Source: Chryseobacterium sp. JM1 (lineage in GTDB: Bacteria; Bacteroidota; Bacteroidia; Flavobacteriales; Weeksellaceae). From it: DNA of 64,000 nt. Numbering within the stretch: position 1 is the stretch's first letter; every line of letters starts with the position of its first letter. Both the position numbers and the translations under genes were made by a program. This document shows, piece after piece, positions 17,061-24,427 of this stretch. Under the pieces are notes generated by a model. That model saw nothing but the letters and a program-made list of their open reading frames with translations. It was not told the DNA's origin and ran no database searches. Location of the stretch: positions 558,001 through 622,000 of the forward strand of contig NZ_JPRN01000002.1 of the NCBI RefSeq assembly GCF_000737715.1, in the 5' to 3' direction.

Positions 17061-17700
17061 TGTTTTTGTGTAAAGTTTTTAAAAATTCTTTTTTAGGAAT
17101 CATTTTTGCGCCTAAGCTCTCGAGGTGATCGGTATGGGATTGACAGTCAATAAGATCAAGGCTGTCTTTGTTGCTTTCTACGAAATGGATAAAGCCGGCT
17201 TTAGAGGCGTTGCTTACCTTGGCAAACATACTTTCACCACAGAAGACACTTCCGATTTGAAGGCCGTAAAATCCGCCCACCAGTTCTTCATCCTGCCATA
17301 CTTCAATACTTTTGGCAAGACCATAATCATGAAGTTGGATGAAAGACTCCATCAGTTCATCGGAAAGCCACGTTCCCGTCTGTTCTTTTCTGCTGGTTTG
17401 CTGGCAGTTTCTGATCACTTCCCTGAAATTTTTATTCTCAGAAAAGGTAAAAACATCCCTGTTCAGGATTTTCTGCATCGATTTGGATACTTTCAGCTCA
17501 TCAGGATACAGGACAAACCTGGGATCCGGACTCCACCACAGTATTTCCTCTCCCGGATTGTACCACGGAAAGATTCCCAGCTGGTAAGCAAACCAAATAC
17601 GTTCTATGGACAGATCGCCACCAAAAGCAATCAGCCCTTCGTGCCCGTCATAAAGTTCAGGATCGGGGAATGAAATCTCATTTTCGTCTAGTCGGACCAT
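17047..17700 (-). CDS. aat: Leucyl/phenylalanyl-tRNA-protein transferase
   Basis: 217 residues. It carries the Aat hallmarks EGLIAFGGDLSIERIWFAY and GIFPWYNPGEEILWWSPDPR. The central GTWLSDELMESFIQLHDYG and GGFYGLQIGSVFCGESMF form the aminoacyl-acceptor fold. It adds Leu or Phe to proteins with N-terminal Arg or Lys, marking them for ClpS/ClpAP. The ATG at 17700 (MVRLDENEISFP) was chosen, because the seven codons further upstream code for a poor FFFQN leader. It is downstream of the DUF3127 gene and overlaps the EamA gene. Confidence 0.9.
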   Translation of the reverse strand: MVRLDENEISFPDPELYDGHEGLIAFGGDLSIERIWFAYQLGIFPWYNPGEEILWWSPDPRFVLYPDELKVSKSMQKILNRDVFTFSENKNFREVIRNCQQTSRKEQTGTWLSDELMESFIQLHDYGLAKSIEVWQDEELVGGFYGLQIGSVFCGESMFAKVSNASKAGFIHFVESNKDSLDLIDCQSHTDHLESLGAKMIPKKEFLKTLHKNNERR

Positions 17701-17760
17701 ATTTTGGAAAAAAAATCCCACTTGAGTAAGCAGGATTTATATTTGATCTTTTTCTTTTAA

Positions 17761-18138
17761 TTAAAAAGGTAAATCGTCATCATCGTCGCCAGCGAAAGGG
17801 TTTTCGTTGGAAACAGGAGAAGCAGACTGAGAAGGGGACGCCTGAGTAGGCTCAGATCCGTTGTCCATCACTTTTTCAATTTTCCATCCTGTGATAGAAT
17901 TGAAATATTTAGTTTCACCCTGTGGAGAAACCCATTCTCTTCCTCTGATGTTGATTCCCACCTTTACAGTTTCACCTTCCTTCAGATTATCTAATAAACT
18001 GATCTTATCAGACAAAAATTCTATGTTTATCGGCTGTGGATACTGTTCCTGGGTTAAAATAACCATTTCTCTCTTTTGAAAACCACTTGCAAATGTCTGA
18101 GCATCAAAAAGTTTCTTTACCGTTCCTTGTAATTCCAT
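17761..18138 (-). CDS. DUF3127 protein with SSB-like acidic C-terminal tip
   Basis: 125 residues. An OB-fold-like beta domain (about 1-85) begins MELQGTVKKLFDAQTFASGF and contains REMVILTQEQYPQPINIEF. A Ser/Pro/Gln-rich linker follows, then the ending AGDDDDDLPF. The tip is very like the DDDIPF end of bacterial single-stranded-DNA-binding protein, which docks repair and replication partners. DUF3127 has no established role, so an SSB-like role is inference. The ATG at 18138 was chosen. The 45 codons before it read like translated non-coding DNA. Confidence 0.8.
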   Translation of the reverse strand: MELQGTVKKLFDAQTFASGFQKREMVILTQEQYPQPINIEFLSDKISLLDNLKEGETVKVGINIRGREWVSPQGETKYFNSITGWKIEKVMDNGSEPTQASPSQSASPVSNENPFAGDDDDDLPF

Positions 18139-18235
18139 ATTGTAATTATTAACGTTGTAAAAGTAAGAAAATGAAATGTAATAATAGGTGAGGCAGAAAA
18201 AAAATGTGAGAATTTTAATTTTTTTTTCTGAAAAG

Positions 18236-18266
18236 TTTGGAGGTAAAGGAAAATGTCCTATATTTG
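18236..18266 (+). promoter_or_regulatory. Consensus promoter of the first tRNA cluster
   Basis: TTTG at 18236-18239, a 19-nt spacer and TATATTTG at 18259-18266 exactly fit the Bacteroidota promoter. It lies 43 nt before the first tRNA and diverges from the DUF3127 gene. Confidence 0.75.
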
Positions 18267-18308
18267 CACTCACAAAAACGAAGCAAGCTCTTTAAAATAA
18301 ACAAACCA

Positions 18309-18390
18309 GCGGATGTGGTGTAATTGGTAGCCACGCCAGACTTAGGATCTGGTGCCGTGAGGCGTGGGGGTTCGAGTCCCTTCATCCGCA
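18309..18390 (+). tRNA. tRNA-Leu (anticodon TAG), copy 1
   Basis: 82 nt. The acceptor GCGGATG pairs with CATCCGC. The anticodon stem CCAGA/TCTGG holds the loop CTTAGGA (TAG), and it has a long variable arm and the T loop GGTTCGAGTCC. The CCA end is not encoded (ACTA follows). It is the first gene of a three-tRNA transcript. Confidence 0.95.
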
Positions 18391-18394
18391 CTAT

Positions 18395-18470
18395 GCGAAA
18401 ATAGCTCAGCTGGTAGAGCACAACCTTGCCAAGGTTGGGGTCGCGGGTTCGAATCCCGTTTTTCGCTCCA
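18395..18470 (+). tRNA. tRNA-Gly (anticodon GCC)
   Basis: The acceptor GCGAAAA pairs with TTTTCGC. The anticodon stem CAACC/GGTTG holds loop TTGCCAA (GCC). CCA is encoded at 18468-18470. It starts 4 nt after the preceding tRNA-Leu. Confidence 0.95.
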
Positions 18471-18475
18471 CACCT

Positions 18476-18559
18476 GCCCTGGTGGTGGAACTGGTAGACA
18501 CGCAGGACTTAAAATCCTGTGTTCGTAAGAACGTGCGGGTTCAAGTCCCGCCCGGGGTA
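18476..18559 (+). tRNA. tRNA-Leu (anticodon TAA)
   Basis: 84 nt with a long variable arm. The anticodon stem CAGGA/TCCTG holds loop CTTAAAA (TAA). The acceptor GCCCTGG pairs with CCGGGGT with two G-T pairs. CCA is not encoded. Confidence 0.93.
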
Positions 18560-18561
18560 CT

Positions 18562-18600
18562 AAAACTCTCTGTAGATTTTTTCGACAGAGAGTTTTTTAG
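18562..18600 (+). terminator. Terminator of the first tRNA cluster
   Basis: AAAACTCTCTGT pairs with ACAGAGAGTTTTT, then more T. Its stem has the same ACTCTCTGT word as the terminator after the second tRNA-Leu(TAG). Confidence 0.85.
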
Positions 18601-18685
18601 TTTTAAGAAGGTTTGTAAGAACTGTCCTTATTCATTTTTATGAGTATTTATAGTGTTTTAGTTCTTATTTTAAGACAAAATGTTT

Positions 18686-18693
18686 TATATTTG
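18686..18693 (+). promoter_or_regulatory. -7 box of the second tRNA-Leu(TAG) gene
   Basis: TATATTTG fits TAnnTTTG, 43 nt before the tRNA, the same distance as in the first cluster. The -33 region shows no clear TTTG. Confidence 0.5.
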
Positions 18694-18736
18694 TAGTCTC
18701 GTAAGAGGAACAGGTTCTTTATACAAAGAAAAATCA

Positions 18737-18818
18737 GCGGATGTGGTGTAATTGGTAGCCACGCCAGACTTAGGATCTGGTGCTGTGAGGCGTGGGGGTT
18801 CGAGTCCCTTCATCCGCA
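18737..18818 (+). tRNA. tRNA-Leu (anticodon TAG), copy 2
   Basis: Identical to the copy at 18309 except for one C-to-T change in the variable arm (GCCGTG to GCTGTG). This copy is followed by an encoded CCA at 18819-18821. It forms its own transcript with its own promoter box and terminator. Confidence 0.95.
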
Positions 18819-18830
18819 CCACACAAAAAA

Positions 18831-18865
18831 ACTCTCTGTACTATTTACAGAGAGTCTTTATTTTT
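18831..18865 (+). terminator. Terminator after tRNA-Leu(TAG) copy 2
   Basis: ACTCTCTGTA pairs with TACAGAGAGT around CTATT, followed by CTTTATTTTT. Confidence 0.8.
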
Positions 18866-18908
18866 ATACATACCATTGAATATCGTCTCAGTTTCAAAAC
18901 CGATAAGA

Positions 18909-19330
18909 AAAGGTAAGAAAAAATCTTTAGATTTTTAAGCTGCAATCCTTCATGCAAAGCTCACTTAATGATCTTAAAACTTAATTCTACTTAATGTTTC
19001 GACAATAAAAATCTTTGATTTTTTTAAACTTTTAGTGCACTTTTTATCCGCAATACATTAAACTTAAAATAACTAAAGTGTTTAAAAGCTTTTGGCACTT
19101 TTGTGGTTAATAATTTTTTCAACCACTTCTCAGATGATACCGTATATTTTTTGAAAGATTAAGATCAGTGAAGGAAGAAAAGTTAAGAGAAAATCTAAAG
19201 ATTTTTTAATTGCTAATTCTTAAAACGAAGCTCCCTTAATGGGATGAATTTTTTTTCGCAAATGATATGGGTAAAGCAGATGATCAAAAGTAAACATCTG
19301 CATGATCTGATTAATCTGCGTAAAATTTCA
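18909..19330 (+). repeat. Composite intergenic repeat, copy B
   Basis: No gene is seen between the tRNA terminator and 19571. 18909-18990 matches the reverse complement of about 28666-28755 (shared words AAATCTTTAGATTTT, AGCTGCAATCCTT, ACTTAATGATCTTAAAA). 19004-19240 matches 15553-15780 in the same orientation. 19287-19320 repeats the ATCTGCATGATCTG words. Confidence 0.75.
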
Positions 19331-19570
19331 AAATCATGTGATCTGTGTCCATTCTTTTCATCAGAATCAATAATTCTCGTACAGATACCTTAATAATGCT
19401 GTGTCATTCGTGTTTAAATAAAAATAAAGAGGGAAGAAATCAATAGAAAACAGGCAGGAAAAGATTTCATTTTTTAGGAAAATAAGAATCATGAAAAAAA
19501 ATACTATGTTGCGAAATCCTCCTGCCTGTCAGAGAAATAATAAACTGATAAGGACTGTTACTGTAAATTT

Positions 19571-19912
19571 TTATGTTGTCCAGCTCATCAGGAACTGTTT
19601 TTTCCATTTGGCGACGGTGTTCCTGCTGAGCTTGAAATAGGCGGCTACTTCAGTGTTGTTGAGCCTGTTTTTCTGTTGATAATCCAGGATTTCAAGTACG
19701 GCAGACTTGTCGTAGGACCGGTGTTTCTGGTTTTCAGACTGTTCGTTCCCTTTGTTTCGCGGGAAAATAAGGTCATTGATTTTAATCACATCTTTTGCGG
19801 AAAAGCTGGTTTTCGATAAGATGGAATGACAGAGTGTTCTTTTTTCGGGATATTTATACGTGAGAATATCCTCATAGATCTTTTTATAGTTGGGTCTTGT
19901 TGCTTTTTTCAT
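19571..19912 (-). CDS. Small protein with C-terminal transposase-type HTH (113 aa)
   Basis: The N-terminal half (KKATRPNYKKIYEDILTYKY, then a short helical part) is not a domain that I can name. The C-terminal third has a helix-turn-helix, LNNTEVAAYFKLSRNTVAKW (about 84-103), like those of transposases and Psq-type regulators. It has no catalytic domain, so it is not a full transposase. The ATG at 19912 was chosen, because the 18 codons before it are not protein-like. It lies with the HTH protein at 20730 on the same strand. A regulatory pair is possible. Confidence 0.6.
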   Translation of the reverse strand: MKKATRPNYKKIYEDILTYKYPEKRTLCHSILSKTSFSAKDVIKINDLIFPRNKGNEQSENQKHRSYDKSAVLEILDYQQKNRLNNTEVAAYFKLSRNTVAKWKKQFLMSWTT

Positions 19913-19990
19913 TGTTGGTTGTATTAATGGGGTGGAAAAACGGAATGTGCCGGATACAAAAATCAAATTCTTTGCACACTCCTTTTCCCG

Positions 19991-20437
19991 TTAGGCTGAT
20001 AAAGTCTGGAGATTTTCTCCATTGATACATTGGCTAAGTGCTATTTTTAGTTTCGACAGCTGTTTTTTGGTGAAATATCTTGTTGAATAGCTCGTCATTC
20101 TGCTGTTTTCTTCAAATTCGGTATGGAAAACGATTTTCTTTTGTTTTTCATCGATACAAAAAGATTTAATATCAACAAAAGCAATAGGCGAAAAATGAAG
20201 AGGAGCTCTTCCTGCCATGGAATATACTTTTATCACAACATAATCCGAATAGGTTTTGATTTCAGAATATTTCGAAAAGAAAAACTGTATGGATCTGAAA
20301 AAAATAAGGAGGGCTACCCAAATAATGAATAGCTCACTGTAATTGAAATAAAGCAGTGCTCCCAAAGGTATAAACAGTACGGAAGTGTACAGAAGATAGT
20401 AGAGAAGAACTCCTTTTCTGTTATTGATGGTGATCAT
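19991..20437 (-). CDS. Small membrane protein with PH-like C-terminal part (148 aa)
   Basis: Two hydrophobic helices (about 10-28 and 33-50) are followed by a soluble part of alternating beta strands (YVVIKVYSMAG, HFSPIAFVDIKSF, KKIVFHTEF). This resembles bacterial PH-like membrane proteins, but the match is weak. The function is unknown. It lies on the same strand as the HTH genes on both sides, with gaps of 78 and 34 nt. Confidence 0.55.
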   Translation of the reverse strand: MITINNRKGVLLYYLLYTSVLFIPLGALLYFNYSELFIIWVALLIFFRSIQFFFSKYSEIKTYSDYVVIKVYSMAGRAPLHFSPIAFVDIKSFCIDEKQKKIVFHTEFEENSRMTSYSTRYFTKKQLSKLKIALSQCINGENLQTLSA

Positions 20438-20471
20438 TTTGCGTGTTTTTTATGTTTTTATATTTGCGTTT

Positions 20472-20693
20472 TTATAATCTGGCTCTGTTAACCGTTCCGT
20501 AGGTCTTTTTGACGGTTACGTGCTTAACGATTTCGTCGTCAAAACTGATGATGAGATAGGTTTTTCTTCCGAAGAAATTTTTGTTCAGAAGATAGATCCA
20601 GATGGTGTCGGGATAAAAATTAAATTCATCCCCAATTTTTTCGATAAGATCTTTCTTGGTGAGGCCAATAAGATCAGGGTATAACCTTTTCAT
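20472..20693 (-). CDS. Small hypothetical protein (73 aa)
   Basis: It is not recognised. The start MKRLYPDLIGLTKKDLIEKIGDEFNFYPDTIW suggests a short helical region, and then beta strands (KTYLIISFDDEIVKHVTVKK) follow. There is no signal peptide or membrane helix. It is 34 nt before the membrane protein gene and 36 nt after the HTH gene, so it is likely part of the same minus-strand transcript. Confidence 0.5.
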   Translation of the reverse strand: MKRLYPDLIGLTKKDLIEKIGDEFNFYPDTIWIYLLNKNFFGRKTYLIISFDDEIVKHVTVKKTYGTVNRARL

Positions 20694-20729
20694 AATAATT
20701 TTTCTTCTTTATGCTGACAGTATTAATAA

Positions 20730-21164
20730 TCATTCTTTCTTAGAATACTTTCCAATCCATTTATAGAGGGTGGTTTTAGGGATTCTGTATTCATCCATAA
20801 TCTGTTGTCTGGTTTTCTTACCTGTTTCCACCAATTCCAGGATAAAATAGATCAGCTCCATGGTGTAAATATTTTTTCTGAATTTAGGAAGGGTGGTTAC
20901 CGTTTCTTTTGTTTTCTGGCCGCTTTGATTGGCTGGTGGAGCGTACAGAACAAGATGGTGGGAATAAATTCTGAAAATGTCATATTCCAGCAATTTGCTC
21001 CATTTTAATAAAAGTTTCGAGTCCAGACTTTCAGATTCGTACATGGCTTCTACTTCATCTTCTGTACATTTTAAAAAATTACAGATTCTGAAAATATCAA
21101 TATCATTTTCTGCAACGCCTGTCTGTATTAAACTTCCAATATGTATATCTTTGAAATTCTGCAT
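20730..21164 (-). CDS. Protein with two DNA-binding-like segments (144 aa)
   Basis: The N-terminal part (GVAENDIDIFRICNFLKCTE, then DSKLLLKWSKLLEYDIFRIY) looks like a short XRE-like helical domain. The C-terminal part is a transposase-type HTH, KTRQQIMDEYRIPKTTLYKW (about 119-138). No nuclease domain follows. It is probably the first gene of the four-gene minus-strand group 21164-19571. A DNA-binding role is inferred, with no known target. Confidence 0.6.
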   Translation of the reverse strand: MQNFKDIHIGSLIQTGVAENDIDIFRICNFLKCTEDEVEAMYESESLDSKLLLKWSKLLEYDIFRIYSHHLVLYAPPANQSGQKTKETVTTLPKFRKNIYTMELIYFILELVETGKKTRQQIMDEYRIPKTTLYKWIGKYSKKE

Positions 21165-21776
21165 CGAAATAGTATATAATTAGTATGTTGTAAAAAGGAT
21201 TGAATGAAACAGCGGAAATCCGGCTGAAGTATTGCGTTCGGGACTGTCTTAACCGTATTCATATCCGTCTGTTCATTTTGTCTATTGGTTGTTATCAGGG
21301 TTGCCCTCACTGCACCGGAGAGGGAATGGATGCAGTGAAAGTCTTCCCCAATTCATCATTGTATGTTATTTAGAATCTATGTCTTCAGAGACATTGTTAC
21401 TGTTACCAGCCGGAACTTATAATCCCGGAGTCTGGCTGTTTTATTTTTTGCAGACGCACTGTCACTGTCGACCTGTCAAAATAAGTCTGTAGAACAGCCA
21501 TGAGAATGCTGTGGCCGGTTTCGTCAGATGAAAAAGCTGTATTTCATTCACTGGGATCTCTTTGAGAGTGTCCTGTTGATGTGGAAACCTTCAGCCCGGC
21601 TTTTCAGGGCGGGGCCGAAGGATGGAAAACCCACATCACTATATTTTCTGAGTCCTGAGAAATAAAGCTGTTTTTTCTTCCGGGTATTCATCTGACCGGA
21701 GAGGAGCCGGTCAGATAATTATTTACCCTGAATCATCATTCTGAATCAGAATCCGGGAGCCTTCCTTATCTGACTT
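21165..21776. other. Intergenic region with GC-rich hairpins
   Basis: No credible gene is seen. Two strong hairpins stand out. At 21577-21638, TGATGTGG/CCACATCA forms an outer stem with inner CCTTC/GAAGG and GCCC/GGGC pairings. At 21691-21715, TCTGACCGG pairs with CCGGTCAGA over a 7-nt loop. Neither has a T-run, so they are not standard terminators. The base composition is less AT-rich than in other gaps of the window, which may mean a decayed gene. Confidence 0.5.
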
Positions 21777-23831
21777 TTAATTGCCAATGGCAAGAATGGC
21801 GAAGCTGGCCCCTGCTTTGATATCATATGTTTCCACAGGATTATTACATCCATAGCAATGGTTGGAACCAAACTGTACTTGAGAATAAGCATTCAGATAG
21901 AGCACAAAAGTTCCTCCTGAGTTTCTGAAAGGAATTACTGAAGCTGCATCTTTTCGGAACTCATTAAATATAATTTCCTGACCATCTACATTGACAACCC
22001 ATGATGTGCCACTATTGAGTTTGTTAGGCTGTACACCGGCAGTCATAGAAACCTGATAATACCCTGATGTGGGTACGGTATACGTATTGGTAGAGGTATT
22101 CCAGTTACCATCATTAGCTGCTATGGAATGCCAGATATAAGGCCTGAAAACGCCTCCCCCTGCTACGGTCTGATTGGAGGTTGTTCTGCCCGAAACTACG
22201 ATCTTAGGGATAAATGGACTGGAGATATTCTGCCATACAGGGGCTGTACCCGGCCCTTTTGACGTCAGTACCTGTCCATCGGTTCCGGCATTTCCGGCAA
22301 CTGAATCGCTACCTCCCACATTCAGTTCATTGGTGACCTGAAGGGCTCCGTTGACGTGCATTTTTTTCTGCGGAGTTGAAGTTCCTATCCCCATGTTTCC
22401 ATTGGTATCAATGATAGCTTTAAACTGATCACCTGTCATAAAGATAAGATTATGTGGTGTGTTTGTTCCTATCCATCCTCCAGATGAACTTATATAGGAT
22501 CTTAGCTTTACTGTTCCGTTGGAATGCTGCCACCCGTAATCATTACCTGTTACAATATCCATTTTGGTCTGTGGAGCAGTAGTTCCTATACCAATTCTGT
22601 CATTCCAGGCGTCAACGGAAAGAGTGGATCCGTCTACAGAGAAAGCGTTGGCTGCCGTTCCGGTGAATGCCAGAGTTTTGTCAGCCTGTGTCACGGTTCT
22701 GTTTCCGGATAATGTTCCGTCTGAACTGTAAATGTTCGAAGAAGATCCGGATGAGACATTCAATGCTCCTCCGGTAATGGATAATCCGGAACCTAGGTTA
22801 AGATTGGAAATATCCCCGTTGCTGTCTCTACCCAGTATGGCTGTCGCGGTGCCTGCAGAGCCTGAAATTCTGGCAGCTCCTACTACATGGAGTTTTTGTG
22901 CAGGGGTTTTTGTTCCTATTCCCATATTTCCGTTGATGTCAATGAGGGCTTTAAACTGATCCCCTGTCATAAAGATGAGACTATGTGAGGAGCTTGTTCC
23001 TATCCATCCGGAAGATGAATCTAAATAGGATCTTAGCTTCACTGTTCCGTTGGAATGCTGCCACCCATAATCATTAGCTGTTACAATATCCAGTTTGGTC
23101 TGCGGGTCTGTAGTTCCTATCCCTACATTTCCTGTGGCCTGTGTCTGGAGTAAAACATTTCCGGAACCTTTTGCATCCAAAGTTAAATCTAGGTTAGTCC
23201 TGGATCCTATTTTCTGAATCCCGTCATATCCTATACCTACTCCAGCGATCCCGTTCGAATGCATGAATGAAGCGATACCACTGTATGGGTTTGTGCTCGA
23301 ATTTGCCACATGGAGGGTATTACCGGGTGCATTAATTCCTATTCCTACTCTGTTATTGGCTGCATCTATGGATAAAGTGGTTCCATCTACAGAGAATGCG
23401 TTGACAGCTGTTCCGGTGAATGCCAGAGTTTTGTCATCCTGCGTCACGGTTCTGTTGCCTGTTACGGTACCGTCGGTATTGTACAGGTTAACGCTTCCCG
23501 CTGTTGCTGAATTGAGTTTGCTCCAGGCTGTTCCGTTGTAATAATAGTAGCCTGCTGCATCTACATTTACGGTGGTTCCGGTTTGGGTCCCGGTAGAGAT
23601 ACTGTTGATATAGATCAGGGTAGAAGTAGCTACTCCGGTCATATTCTGAGCTCTTTCTCTGTCTACTCTTGGAACCAGAAGGCCTTCTGCCGTTTTGGAG
23701 GTTCCTGTGGGCGCTTTAGCAACTACATCCAATGTAGCGACAGGGTTGGCTGTATTGATTCCGGTCTGACCATACATTTCTGCTGAATAAGCGCAGAAAA
23801 TCATGATAATGGGTAAAATAATCTTTTGCAT
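21777..23831 (-). CDS. Tail-fibre-like surface protein with C-terminal C1q/TNF-like domain
   Basis: 684 residues with a signal peptide ending in AEMYGQ. Many repeated units of the form DAANNRVGIGINAPG and GNVGIGTTDPQTKLDI follow, as in Bacteroidota tail-fibre-like proteins. The last 150 residues (VSGRTTSNQTVAGGG, then YTVPTSGYYQVSM) look like a C1q/TNF-type jelly roll. The peptidase S74 domain of the related gene at 24428 is absent. The start at 23831 (MQKIILP) was chosen because it begins the signal peptide. A longer frame would overlap the upstream gene. Confidence 0.75.
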   Translation of the reverse strand: MQKIILPIIMIFCAYSAEMYGQTGINTANPVATLDVVAKAPTGTSKTAEGLLVPRVDRERAQNMTGVATSTLIYINSISTGTQTGTTVNVDAAGYYYYNGTAWSKLNSATAGSVNLYNTDGTVTGNRTVTQDDKTLAFTGTAVNAFSVDGTTLSIDAANNRVGIGINAPGNTLHVANSSTNPYSGIASFMHSNGIAGVGIGYDGIQKIGSRTNLDLTLDAKGSGNVLLQTQATGNVGIGTTDPQTKLDIVTANDYGWQHSNGTVKLRSYLDSSSGWIGTSSSHSLIFMTGDQFKALIDINGNMGIGTKTPAQKLHVVGAARISGSAGTATAILGRDSNGDISNLNLGSGLSITGGALNVSSGSSSNIYSSDGTLSGNRTVTQADKTLAFTGTAANAFSVDGSTLSVDAWNDRIGIGTTAPQTKMDIVTGNDYGWQHSNGTVKLRSYISSSGGWIGTNTPHNLIFMTGDQFKAIIDTNGNMGIGTSTPQKKMHVNGALQVTNELNVGGSDSVAGNAGTDGQVLTSKGPGTAPVWQNISSPFIPKIVVSGRTTSNQTVAGGGVFRPYIWHSIAANDGNWNTSTNTYTVPTSGYYQVSMTAGVQPNKLNSGTSWVVNVDGQEIIFNEFRKDAASVIPFRNSGGTFVLYLNAYSQVQFGSNHCYGCNNPVETYDIKAGASFAILAIGN

Positions 23832-23847
23832 AACTGGTTTGTGTGTT

Positions 23848-24390
23848 TTAAATTTTTTCATTTTCATAGCCTCCTCTAGCCATATCAGGTTTGGTTTCCG
23901 GGGTGACAGTTCCTATACCAACTCTGTCATTCGGGGCGGTAATAAAAAACATGCGTCCGTTTGCAGAAAAAGAATTGACAGCTGTTCCGTTGAATGTCAG
24001 TGTTTTATCAGCCTGTGTCCCAGTTGTGTTACCCGTTACGGTTCCGCCGGTATTGTACAGGTTGACACTTGTCGCTGTTGGTGAATTAAGCTTTGCCCAT
24101 GCTGTACCATTGTAATCATAGTCGCCTTCAGCATCTGCATTCATGGCGGTTCCGGTAGAGATGCTGTTGATATAGACCGGGGTAGAAATGGGGGCTCCGG
24201 TCATTTGGGCCCTTTCCCTGTCTGAGCGGGGAATGAGAAGGTCTTCTGCTGTTTTAGTAGTTCCTGTGGGTGCCTTGGCAGTCACATGGAGTGTGACTGC
24301 CGGATTGGCTGTATTGAGACCCACCTGAGCATCAATTTCTGCTGAATACGCACAGAAAATGATCAGAATTGATAAAATAACTTTTTTCAT
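23848..24390 (-). pseudogene. Truncated copy of the tail-fibre-like gene
   Basis: 180 residues that match only the N-terminal part of the neighbours: signal peptide MKKVILSILIIFCAYSAEI, GLNTANPAVTLHVTAKAPTG, YINSISTG, YNGTAWAKLNS. It stops after one GIGTVTPETKPDMARGGYEN unit and lacks the rest of the repeat region and any C-terminal domain. Several consensus positions are altered (DYDYNGTAW for YYYYNGTAW, a missing Asn in RAQMTG). The frame is open and a short secreted protein may still be made. I read it as a decaying duplicate. Confidence 0.6.
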
Positions 24391-24427
24391 AATGCTTGGG
24401 GTTTAATATATTTTTTCCTTAAAAAGT

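Noticed and set aside
18309..18818. tRNA duplication as prophage attachment sites
   Set aside because: No integrase or phage gene is seen between or next to the copies, and the intervening DNA is two more tRNAs.
19571..21164. Insertion sequence
   Set aside because: The HTH proteins lack a DDE or other nuclease domain. I see no flanking terminal inverted repeats or target duplication.
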